This document shows, piece after piece, positions 43,735 to 54,335 of a DNA stretch of 64,000 bases. Position 1 is the stretch's first letter, and every line of letters starts with the position of its first letter. Made by a program: the position numbers and the translations under genes. The stretch lies in NCBI GenBank assembly GCA_020634755.1, contig JACKBC010000014.1:1-64000 (forward strand), read 5' to 3'. The notes below the pieces were generated by a model. The model searched no databases and was not told the origin of the DNA. It worked only from the letters and a program-made list of their open reading frames with translations. The DNA comes from Caldilineaceae bacterium. Its GTDB lineage: Bacteria; Chloroflexota; Anaerolineae; Caldilineales; Caldilineaceae.

Positions 43735-45954
43735 TTACGGCGCGCCAAGACGAACTTCCTCTATTTCCACCCCGCGCAAAAGACCCGTTCCTTGTAGCTT
43801 CACAATAAGCGACCCATCTGCTTGCAAAATGCCATATTGCAATAGGGGCAAAACGAGTTCCGCGCCCGTTGGCGCCGGTGAATAGGCCTGTGCATTGCCT
43901 TGGCTGTCGAATAGCTGCAAAACGGCATCGGGCGCCGTGCGATAGCGAATGTGCAGCGCCGTTTGTGCCGGCTGTGCATGGTAGACCTGTACCGTTGCTG
44001 GACCCTCTAGCAGCGTGCGAAATTGGCGATCCTCCTCCTGCTGGTAAGGGCCCCAGTTGAGCGGCCCCAGCACAATGTATGGCTCGACGCTGTCCACCGC
44101 CGGCATCTGGTAGACCGTCAGCCGCTCATCTTCAAAGAGCGGTGCCCTGTTGCCAAAGATGGCTTGCACCAACGCGCTGGTATATTCGCGCTCCAATCCG
44201 CCCGGCATCTTGTAGCGGTCCAGCACCACATAATCCACCTGCAAATCGTGCAGCACCGTCAGCCCCACTTGCCCTGGATCCACATTTATAATATCCGGCC
44301 CTAAATGGCGAAAATGTTGTAAGACGGGCGCACGTTCGGTGAGCGTGCGCGGGTCGTCGCGGCTGATATAGGCCACGGTGAGCGGCTTTTGGTGCACGGT
44401 CTGATAGAGCAGATAGCCGGGCCGGTCGTAATTCATGGGCAGGTTGAGCACGCTGCCGCTGCCGGGCATGGTGCGCAATTCCTGGTAAAATTCCGGCGTG
44501 TCGGGCGGGCTCAGCGGATAGGGGGCAACCCAATATTCAAAAAGCAGGACGGCACAACATAAAGCGGCCATGCCGTTGGCGGCTCGCCTCCCTAGCAGAT
44601 TGGGGCGAGCACACACGGTTTTTAGCCCAATGGCGGCCAGCACGGCTATGGCGAACTGCACCATGAGCGCATAGCGGCTGACGCTGCGGCTAATGCTCAT
44701 AAAGGGCACGGTGTGGTTGAGCAGGCTAAAGAGCGTGGGCGTCAACGGGGCGTCACCGGGCGGCAGCGTGGGAACATCCGCCTGTTCGATGTTGCCCAGA
44801 TGGATCACCGGCCCCAACGCCAGCGCCAGAAAAAAGAGGACGCTGAAGAGCCAAAAGCCGCTCCGTTTGCGGTCGCGCCCAATGCCCAGCGCAGCCAGCA
44901 GCAGCGGCAGATAGCCAATGGCAATGGTGCGCTCGCTGAGCGGTGCAATCTGGTTGCCGGGCCAGGTAAAGCTGCCGGGGCGCCACAATGTGTGCAGCCG
45001 GTTGGGAATCAGAAAGTCGGCCAGGCTGGCGCTGAGCGTGTATAGATCCGTGGGCGGGCGCACCATAAAGTCAAACTGGAGCGCCTCTCGCATCATGGGG
45101 ATGAGCATAGGGCTGAGCAAGAGCAGAAAGAGCAGGCCAGCCAGCAGGGGCGGCAATGCCCAGCGACCCAGCGTGTGCATGGTGATAGCGGGCAGGCGCG
45201 CAAGGGGGGCGCGGCGGCTGGCGCGCAGCAGATCTGCCCCCCAGTGCCACAGCACAAACAGACCGGTGAAAAAGAAGAGATAGAGCACAAAATACCAATC
45301 GCACAGCCCCACTAGCGCCAAAAAGAGGCCCGCCAGCATGGCTTCGCTTAGCCATGAAAGACCATTGCGCCGCCGGTCCAGCGTGCGCAGCAGCGCCAGC
45401 ACGTAAAATGGCAGCCATTGCAGGCTCATCACCTGCATGTGGCCCAGCAGGTGCGCCATATGAAACGGTGCAAATGTGTAAATAAGGCCGGCCAAAAATG
45501 GCGGGGCGATTTCTAGCCAAGCGCCTTTGGGGGATGCGGCGGGGTCGCGGTGGTCAGCTGGCGCTGCTTTTTGGCGCAGCAGCCAACGCGCCAATAAGAA
45601 CATGCCGTAGCCGCTCAGCACCCAGCTTATAAAGACCACCGCGTTGTAAGCCACAATTAAGTTGCCGGCCAGCTGGATGGGCAGCGTGCTCAGCCCGTTA
45701 AACGGATTCAGCGTGTGGAAGTAGAGGCTGACGCCGGTGGGGGCGTAAAGCAAGTCAGTGGTGAGCGGGCTATGCAGCTCGTTGACCAGCGCCGTCTTCA
45801 TCCACCAGAGATTCCAGTAATTTTGCCAGCCGTCAAAGCTGTCGCCCGGAATGGCACTGGTTAAATTGCGCGCCAGCGGCCAGGTCATTACGCCGGTGAG
45901 CAACGTATAGGCCAGCAGGACAAGTGCGTGTGTGGAACGGAATCGCGGCTTCAC
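43735..45954 (-). CDS. Polytopic membrane protein, GT-C glycosyltransferase-like
   Basis: A 739-residue protein with about 11-12 membrane helices in the first 520 residues and a soluble C-terminal part of about 200. The first loop after helix one (PGDSFDGWQNYWNLWWMKTAL) has acidic and aromatic residues like the catalytic loop of GT-C enzymes, which use lipid-linked sugars. LLYAPTGVSLYFHTLNPFNGL is a motif common in large uncharacterised membrane proteins of this type. The C-terminus is beta-rich. It may glycosylate envelope proteins or lipids. It stands convergent to the RNase H-like gene, 12 bp apart. Confidence 0.7.
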   Translation of the reverse strand: MKPRFRSTHALVLLAYTLLTGVMTWPLARNLTSAIPGDSFDGWQNYWNLWWMKTALVNELHSPLTTDLLYAPTGVSLYFHTLNPFNGLSTLPIQLAGNLIVAYNAVVFISWVLSGYGMFLLARWLLRQKAAPADHRDPAASPKGAWLEIAPPFLAGLIYTFAPFHMAHLLGHMQVMSLQWLPFYVLALLRTLDRRRNGLSWLSEAMLAGLFLALVGLCDWYFVLYLFFFTGLFVLWHWGADLLRASRRAPLARLPAITMHTLGRWALPPLLAGLLFLLLLSPMLIPMMREALQFDFMVRPPTDLYTLSASLADFLIPNRLHTLWRPGSFTWPGNQIAPLSERTIAIGYLPLLLAALGIGRDRKRSGFWLFSVLFFLALALGPVIHLGNIEQADVPTLPPGDAPLTPTLFSLLNHTVPFMSISRSVSRYALMVQFAIAVLAAIGLKTVCARPNLLGRRAANGMAALCCAVLLFEYWVAPYPLSPPDTPEFYQELRTMPGSGSVLNLPMNYDRPGYLLYQTVHQKPLTVAYISRDDPRTLTERAPVLQHFRHLGPDIINVDPGQVGLTVLHDLQVDYVVLDRYKMPGGLEREYTSALVQAIFGNRAPLFEDERLTVYQMPAVDSVEPYIVLGPLNWGPYQQEEDRQFRTLLEGPATVQVYHAQPAQTALHIRYRTAPDAVLQLFDSQGNAQAYSPAPTGAELVLPLLQYGILQADGSLIVKLQGTGLLRGVEIEEVRLGAP

Positions 45955-46018
45955 AGAATGGTCTGGTCAGGAGTAGGGATTAGAGATGAGAGAACAAGCG
46001 GGGATGACACAATGCTCC

Positions 46019-46870
46019 TTAGTTCTTCCCTTTGGTGACGGCTTCCAGCAGATTGGACATAAGCATCACGTTGGTAACGGGACCGGTACCCCCTGGCACC
46101 GGTGTCAACATGCCGGCCACGGCGGCCACGCTCTCCTGTTCACAATCGCCCTTGAGGCCATCCGCGGTGTAGGTGGTGCCAAAATCGACTACAATGGCGC
46201 CCGGTTTAATCCATTCACCGGTGACCATTTCGGGGCGGCCCACGGCCACGCACAAAATGTCGGCCCGACGGCACAGGCTGGGCAGATCCACTGTGCGGCT
46301 GTGGGCAATGGTGACGGTGCAGTGGCGATGCAGCAGCAGCATGGCCATGGGCTTGCCCACAATATCGCTACGACCCACAACTACGGCGTTTTTGCCCTTG
46401 AATTCAACGCCGGCTTCTTCCAGTAGGCGAATGCCACCGGCTGGCGTCGCCGGCACAAAATAGGGTGCGCGCTGAGCCGCCAAGCGCCCGGCATTGACCG
46501 GATGAACGCCGTCAATGTCCTTTTCTGGCTTGAGCTGCATTACCAGGCTGTCCATGTTGATCTGGCTGGGCGCCGGCTCTAAAATCATAATGCCGTGCAC
46601 GTTGGCATCGTCATTGAGCTTTTGCAGCGCGGCAGCGGCGGCGGCCTGCGTCACGTCAACATCCATGACTTCAGCGCGAAAATCCACACCGACGCTGGCG
46701 CAATTTTTCTCTATGGCGCGGGCGTATCCAGCGGCCGCTTTGTCATCACCCAAGCGCAGAACAGCCAGCGTGGGCGCCACGCCGCCGGCGCGCAATGCCG
46801 CTACCTGAACGGCTAATGCTTCTTTCATGGTTTTGGCCAGGGCGCGGCCACTTAGCAGTTGCGCGGTCAT
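46019..46870 (-). CDS. folD: FolD-like methylenetetrahydrofolate dehydrogenase lacking the cyclohydrolase lysine
   Basis: A 283-residue FolD-family enzyme. The NADP-binding half has GRSDIVGKPMAMLL, and the folate half has KPEKDIDGVHP and the C-terminal TPVPGGTGPVTNVML. In FolD the cyclohydrolase Lys is the last residue of YxxxK; here the segment is YARAI, so Ile53 replaces it. The usual GILVQLPLP is GIMILEPAP, replacing the partner Gln by Leu97. Dehydrogenase function may remain while cyclohydrolase is probably lost. ATG 46870 overlaps the fchA stop (ATGA) with GGAG upstream; an in-frame extension upstream overlaps fchA and is non-conserved. Confidence 0.9.
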   Translation of the reverse strand: MTAQLLSGRALAKTMKEALAVQVAALRAGGVAPTLAVLRLGDDKAAAGYARAIEKNCASVGVDFRAEVMDVDVTQAAAAAALQKLNDDANVHGIMILEPAPSQINMDSLVMQLKPEKDIDGVHPVNAGRLAAQRAPYFVPATPAGGIRLLEEAGVEFKGKNAVVVGRSDIVGKPMAMLLLHRHCTVTIAHSRTVDLPSLCRRADILCVAVGRPEMVTGEWIKPGAIVVDFGTTYTADGLKGDCEQESVAAVAGMLTPVPGGTGPVTNVMLMSNLLEAVTKGKN

Positions 46871-47508
46871 AAAGGTAACTCCAGGGCGGCTTCGCAAGCC
46901 GTTTTGCTTTGCGCATAGACGACATCGGCCTTGGCCAGCAGGGCATCGCGGCGGGCCGACCATTCAGCGACAAACGCTTCGTCCTTGATAAATTTCAGGT
47001 TAATGTTGACGTTGACAATGGCGCTTCTGAGTGCGGCGTTGGCCAGATAGAGGGCGGTGGCCGCATCGGAGGCAATGTTGACATTGCCTTTAGCGCCTAC
47101 TGGACCCGCCAGCTCCATGACGCTTAGGCTGGCTTGGGCTGTTTTAAAGGGCGTTTGGGCGGCTCCTTTTAGCGCCTTTTGCAGCGCGGCCGTGCGCGCG
47201 GCTTTTTCCTCGGCAGAAGCTTTGGGCATCCCATAGCAGGCCGAAACGGCGGTGAACGCCTCTACATCTTCGTCGGCCAGTTGCAGCAGCTGTTGGCGCA
47301 GTGTCTCGCTTTGGCGCAAATAGCCCTGCATCTCTTCTTCCACATCGGCATATTTCTTAACGCCCACCGTAAAGTTGAGCACCATGCTGACCAGGGCCGC
47401 GGCCTGGCTGCCCGTAAGCGCGGCGGCGCCGCCGCCACCGGGTGTAGACTGTTTGGCCGCCAATTGGTCCAAAAAGTCACCAAGGGTCATGGTTGCGGTT
47501 GAACTCAT
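46867..47508 (-). CDS. fchA: Methenyltetrahydrofolate cyclohydrolase / formiminotetrahydrofolate cyclodeaminase family protein
   Basis: A 213-residue all-helical protein of the cyclodeaminase/FchA family, active on folate one-carbon forms. The N-terminal LGDFLDQLAAKQSTPGGGGAAAL and the C-terminal NVNINLKFIKDEAFV are family hallmarks. AAAGGA lies seven bases before ATG 47508. It is translated just ahead of folD (ATGA overlap). Because that FolD has lost its cyclohydrolase residues, FchA probably supplies the step between 5,10-methenyl- and 10-formyl-THF, a division of labour known in some acetogens and methylotrophs. Confidence 0.9.
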   Translation of the reverse strand: MSSTATMTLGDFLDQLAAKQSTPGGGGAAALTGSQAAALVSMVLNFTVGVKKYADVEEEMQGYLRQSETLRQQLLQLADEDVEAFTAVSACYGMPKASAEEKAARTAALQKALKGAAQTPFKTAQASLSVMELAGPVGAKGNVNIASDAATALYLANAALRSAIVNVNINLKFIKDEAFVAEWSARRDALLAKADVVYAQSKTACEAALELPL

Positions 47509-47920
47509 GCCACATCCTTTCACAAAATTTTATGCGTCATAAAATTTATCATGTATGCAGCGACAGGCTTTGCCGCGCTACAGAGAAATCGATTTTGAAG
47601 GTGAAATTATATCACAAAACAGAGGTGATAGCCCATGTCGAGCGCAATTTGCTGACGGAACTCAAACAATGTGCATGTTAAAAATTCGTATTATGTGTTA
47701 TAATTACCATAAGTTCAGTATAAATTGAACGCAACGTCAGGAGATGGTAACTTTGCATAAAACAATTTGCCCCATTATCATGTCCTGTTGCAGTATAGTA
47801 GGTCGTGACGGCAAGACATAGGGCCGGATTTCCCAAGCGAGCCCGACGCTTGAATCGCCAACACCGTTGCGGTGTACTGGATATAGGTAGGCTCTCAAGA
47901 GAGAAGAGAAAAGGGAGTAT
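47509..47920. other. Divergent promoter region of fchA-folD and lon
   Basis: No gene is supported. TATAAT at 47699-47704 preceded by TGT forms an extended -10 box reading toward lon. Positions 47826-47877 repeat the sequence at 195-246, ending in CACCGTTGCGGTG, a hairpin. CTCTC-AA-GAGAG at about 47892-47903 lies just before the lon ribosome site. No CIRCE element is seen. Confidence 0.55.
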
Positions 47921-50572
<2,652 letters not shown>

Positions 50573-50854
50573 GATAGCTTTAGAACCTATCCGCAAATTC
50601 GGTTGTGATTGGCGTAACTTTGGCAAGTGACAAACGGCGACATCGAGAATTTGGGGATAGAGACTTCGCATCTCGCAACAATGATGCGTGGGTGGGGTAG
50701 CGCGTTGCCAACAGTGCAATGTGCATCACCACGTTTTGAATCCCACGTTTTTGATACAGCATGCTGTGACACAGTCTGTTTTGATTCTGTAACTTTGACA
50801 CTGCATATTTTGGAACAGCATGTTTTGAAACAGAAAGTAGGTTAATATAATATT
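50573..50854. repeat. Spacer with a partial dispersed repeat and a 15-bp-period array
   Basis: 50582-50608 is a third, partial copy of the 80-bp repeat seen at 321 and 14261. From 50734 to 50837 a TTTTGA-led unit recurs at 50734, 50749, 50779, 50808 and 50823, with weaker copies at 50764 and 50793. The period is 15 bp, with one 14-bp step. The array ends 17 bp before the start of the PHP-domain gene. Confidence 0.6.
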
Positions 50855-52726
50855 GTGACAAGAAGACGAAAATCGAATACGAGCCGCCAGGGACAATCGG
50901 CTGCCGGCGATCGCAAGCCAGCGGATAAACCGCCGGCAAGCGAACAGTCGGCGCAAGTTGCGCCCCCCAAAGGGACGCAGCGCCAGTGGTACAAAGCCGA
51001 TTTGCACACCCACACCATTGCCTCGAGAGATTACGAGCAGCCCGGCACCACCTATTTGGACTATATGCGCCGTGCCGTTGAACAAGGGCTAGACATTGTG
51101 GCCATTACCGACCACAATACGGCTGCAGGAGTTGGCGCCATCCGCCGTGAGATCGAGTGGTTGACCCGGTTGGAAAAAGACAACCGTTTGACCGACGACG
51201 AACGGGCCCGTTTGAATGAATGGCGTGAGCTTTCGGAAAAGGTGCTTGTTTTGCCCGGTTTTGAATTTACGGCCACATTTGGTTTCCACATTTTGGGAAT
51301 TTTCCCCCCGGAAACATCGGTACGCCATTTGGAGCACATCTTGCTCATGTTGAAAGTACCGGCCGAAAAGCTTGACGAGGGCAGCACGGAAACCGGCGCC
51401 AGCACCGACGTGTTGACGGCCTACCGAGTCATTCGTGAGGCGGGCGGGTTGGCCATTGCCGCTCATGCGAACAGCACACACGGCGTGGCCATGCGTGATT
51501 TCCCATTTGGCGGCCAAACCAAAATTGCTTATACACAAGATGTAAATCTGGATGCGCTGGAAGTGACCGATTTAGAAAGACGCGGTCGTTCCACCGCCCG
51601 CTTTTTCAATGGCGTCAAGGCCGAATACCCACGCCGCATGCACTGCATTCAGGGCAGCGACGCGCACCGTTTGGTGATGGATCCCAAGACGCCCAAACGG
51701 CTGGGCTTGGGCGATCGGGCCACGGAATTGCTGCTGGAGGCGCCATCGTTTGAGGCAATTGCCAACCTGCTGCGCAGCGAATCCTTTGAGCGCACGCGGC
51801 CGGCGCGTCCCAAAGACAAGCCATTTGATGCCGTAGCCGCGGCGCGTGAAGAAGGCCCCAGCATTACCCAGAGCTTTTACGAATCGGCCACGCAGCGTGG
51901 TGGACGGCTCACGGCGATTCTCTCCGATGTGTGCGCCTTTGCCAACACCATTGGCGGCACAATCTATGTGGGCGCCAGCTATCGCAAAGGGCCGCCCAAA
52001 GGGTTGAAGAACCCGCAGCAGGTGATGCAGGAAATCCAGACCGCGTTGGCGGATCGGATTACGCCGCCGCTGGACTGCAAAATAGATTTGCGGCAAAGTG
52101 AAAACGTGAATGTGCTGCGGATGCAGGTTCCCAAAGGGGAAGATCGGCCTTATTGTCTCGATGAGTTTAAATTTTATACTCGGGACGAGGCTGAAACGAA
52201 CCTGGCGGTGCGCGATGAAATTGTCGCGCTGGTCTCCGAGGTGCTGGCGGAAAACCAGGACCAAGAACAGCCGACCAAAGACAATCGCCGCCGCAGCGGA
52301 CGACGCCGCGGAAAGTCAACTCAGTCATCGGCGGCCAATGAACCGACCAAAGACAATGGCGCGGTTACCGAGGATGCTTTCTACCTGCCGCAAGTGGGTG
52401 TCGAAATCATTGAATCCCAACAGCGCAACGGCCACAAGGTACATTCGATTCGCGACATGCGCAATGGCCATGTGATCAAGAATGTGACCCGCCGTGGCTC
52501 GCGCAAGTTGTGGAACTATGCCATTCAGCAGCATGAAGATCGCCCGGTCAATGATAAGAAAGTGCAGTGGCAGGGTGATGTGGGGTTGGTGGCGGTGGAC
52601 AAGCGGGCCGGCAAAACCCGTTATGATTTGGCGCTGCGCGAAAAAGAACAGATCCGCGTCTTCTATGGCGTGACGGAAGACGGCATGGAAGGACGCTGGA
52701 CCACCTTTTTGCAGGATGAAGAGTAG
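50855..52726 (+). CDS. PHP-domain phosphoesterase fused to an AlbA-2 (Schlafen-like) domain
   Basis: A 623-residue protein. A charged disordered start (1-45) precedes a PHP domain (about 48-310) with KADLHTHTIASRDYEQPG, VAITDHNTAAG, the central LVLPGFEFTATFG and the later IAAHANSTHGV and CIQGSDAHR metal ligands. About 330-460 is an AlbA-2-type domain (LTAILSDVCAFANTIGGTIYVGASYRKG, RMQVPKG). A basic linker (RRRSGRRRGKS) and a C-terminal domain (about 505-620) repeated in no other protein here follow. PHP and AlbA-2 together suggest a nuclease or nucleotide phosphoesterase. GTG start; the next ATG lies inside the PHP domain. A strong terminator follows. Confidence 0.85.
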   Translation: MTRRRKSNTSRQGQSAAGDRKPADKPPASEQSAQVAPPKGTQRQWYKADLHTHTIASRDYEQPGTTYLDYMRRAVEQGLDIVAITDHNTAAGVGAIRREIEWLTRLEKDNRLTDDERARLNEWRELSEKVLVLPGFEFTATFGFHILGIFPPETSVRHLEHILLMLKVPAEKLDEGSTETGASTDVLTAYRVIREAGGLAIAAHANSTHGVAMRDFPFGGQTKIAYTQDVNLDALEVTDLERRGRSTARFFNGVKAEYPRRMHCIQGSDAHRLVMDPKTPKRLGLGDRATELLLEAPSFEAIANLLRSESFERTRPARPKDKPFDAVAAAREEGPSITQSFYESATQRGGRLTAILSDVCAFANTIGGTIYVGASYRKGPPKGLKNPQQVMQEIQTALADRITPPLDCKIDLRQSENVNVLRMQVPKGEDRPYCLDEFKFYTRDEAETNLAVRDEIVALVSEVLAENQDQEQPTKDNRRRSGRRRGKSTQSSAANEPTKDNGAVTEDAFYLPQVGVEIIESQQRNGHKVHSIRDMRNGHVIKNVTRRGSRKLWNYAIQQHEDRPVNDKKVQWQGDVGLVAVDKRAGKTRYDLALREKEQIRVFYGVTEDGMEGRWTTFLQDEE

Positions 52727-52778
52727 CGGGAACAAATTGGGGAAACCCAACTCACTCGCGGAGAGATTAGAACGCATA

Positions 52779-52813
52779 CGGCGCCAGGAGCAAATACTCC
52801 TGGCGCCGTTTTT
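52779..52813 (+). terminator. Rho-independent terminator of the PHP-AlbA gene
   Basis: CGGCGCCAGGAG at 52779-52790 pairs exactly with 52797-52808 around a six-base loop and is followed at once by TTTTT. It lies 50 bp after the stop codon, between convergent genes. Confidence 0.9.
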
Positions 52814-52814
52814 A

Positions 52815-53726
52815 TTACACAAAGTAGATCAGCGAAACCACCAGTATGGCCCATAGGACACAGGTAATAAGCAGGTGGCGATCTTTAAGCACCAACTCTT
52901 CGGGCGCGCCGCCCATCTTTTTCACATGGATCAAATAGAGATAGCGCAACATGCCATAAAGCACCAGGGGCGCCGTTAGCAATAGGCGACCGCCAGAAGC
53001 CAGCGCGGTTTCGGCTTCAAAGGTGTAAAAGGTATACGCTACCAGCGTGATAGTCACCACAATGACCAGGATCTGATCAAGCAGCGCCAGGTTATAATTC
53101 TCTAGGCTGGCCCGATGGCCGGCGGCCCCTTCTTCCAACAGCAACATCTCTTGGCGCCGTTTGCCAAAACCCAGAAAGAGCATGAGCATGGCGGCACACA
53201 CATAGAGCCAAGGGCTAAAGTGGGCCACGTGGACGATCATGACGCCGGCGATGATGCGCAGCAAAAAGCCGAATGCAATAATCATAACGTCCAAAATCAC
53301 TACATTCTTCAGATAGAAACTATATGCAATGTTCTGGAGTAAGTAGATGGCAATGACCAGCCCCACCCACGGGTCGAGCCAAGTGGTGATGAGCAGGCTG
53401 CACACGGCCAGCACAAAGGAAGCAATCATCGCCAGTCGCGGATTGAGTTGGCCGCTGGGCAGTGGACGATTGCGCTTGCGCGGATGCAGCCGATCTTTCT
53501 CTAAATCCACCAGGTCATTGAGCAGATAGACGCTGCTGGAGGCCATACAAAAGCTGAGCACGACCAGCGTCGTGGCCAGGAAGAGTTCCGGGTTCAGGAG
53601 CTTGCCGTCAAAGACCAGACCGGCATAGACAAAAATGTTTTTGTGCCATTGATAGGGCCGCATGGTCTTGAGCAACCCACGTGCATTATCGATAAACGCA
53701 CTCCGTTCAGCTATGGTGGAGGACAT
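52815..53726 (-). CDS. UbiA-family prenyltransferase, decaprenyl-phosphate phosphoribosyltransferase-like
   Basis: A 303-residue integral membrane enzyme with about eight helices. It has the RPYQWHKNIFVYAGLVF start typical of decaprenyl-phosphate 5-phosphoribose synthases (Rv3806c-like) and the metal/pyrophosphate motif NDLVDLEKD, then RKRNRPLPSG. The product would be a lipid-linked ribose/arabinose donor used for cell-envelope glycans. There is no DprE1/DprE2-like gene beside it. AAAGAG lies before the ATG. The 225-bp region upstream shows no other gene. Confidence 0.85.
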   Translation of the reverse strand: MSSTIAERSAFIDNARGLLKTMRPYQWHKNIFVYAGLVFDGKLLNPELFLATTLVVLSFCMASSSVYLLNDLVDLEKDRLHPRKRNRPLPSGQLNPRLAMIASFVLAVCSLLITTWLDPWVGLVIAIYLLQNIAYSFYLKNVVILDVMIIAFGFLLRIIAGVMIVHVAHFSPWLYVCAAMLMLFLGFGKRRQEMLLLEEGAAGHRASLENYNLALLDQILVIVVTITLVAYTFYTFEAETALASGGRLLLTAPLVLYGMLRYLYLIHVKKMGGAPEELVLKDRHLLITCVLWAILVVSLIYFV

Positions 53727-53951
53727 AGATCTCTTTCGCGTATTAAATCGGTTTCACATTCGCCATGCGAGTATAGACGATGTTAGACGAAGAGGCAATA
53801 CAGTGGATGATTTTGGCTATGTTTCACAGCTGGGCCAATACATCTTGGCTCGTCTGTAAAAAGTGCGACAACCAATGATTTTGCGCTGAAAAATTATCGC
53901 GCTTACACACTTTCGGCTGATGAGCGTATATCCTTTTGATTGTCTCAATTT

Positions 53952-54335
53952 TTATTCTTTTTCCGCATATGCACAATAGCCCGGCTTGGGACCAACCTGT
54001 GGGTGGCCGCGGCAGATTTGCGGACGCTTGGCATAAATCGTGCAGCGGCGGCTCACTGGATCCAGGAAGGTGCAGTCCAAGTTGGGCCGGCGCGCCAGCG
54101 TAAAAATGGCGCGCGACGGGTTGTAATGCTCAATGACATTGGCCTGCTTGAGCTTGCGGGCAATGCGCTTGAGCGGCTCCTGCAACTCAAACGCATCCAG
54201 CACCTCCATGCGCACCAGATCGTCCAGCGTGGCCTCTACCGGCATCCGGCAGCAGTTGGCCACACAACTGTCGCATAGCCCCGCGCGGTAGCGCGTCCAC
54301 GTGTCCGTATTGTTAATGTCTATCACTTGCTTCAC
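53952..54335 (-). CDS. YkgJ-type cysteine-cluster protein
   Basis: A protein of about 127 residues with a YkgJ/UPF0153 cysteine cluster, likely binding zinc or an iron-sulfur centre. Its eight cysteines lie in GLCDSCVANCCRMP, LDCTFLDPVSRRCTIY, RPQICRGHP and GYCAY. Three in-frame GTG codons (54362, 54335, 54326) could start it. 54335 has GGAGGAG ten bases upstream and keeps only a four-base overlap with the preceding phosphodiesterase gene, with which it is surely co-transcribed. The function is unknown; some relatives assist Fe/S or zinc handling. Confidence 0.8.
   Translation of the reverse strand: MKQVIDINNTDTWTRYRAGLCDSCVANCCRMPVEATLDDLVRMEVLDAFELQEPLKRIARKLKQANVIEHYNPSRAIFTLARRPNLDCTFLDPVSRRCTIYAKRPQICRGHPQVGPKPGYCAYAEKE

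Noticed and set aside
46871..46963. In-frame extension of folD
   Set aside because: It overlaps the end of fchA. The ATGA overlap and GGAG upstream of 46870 define the start.
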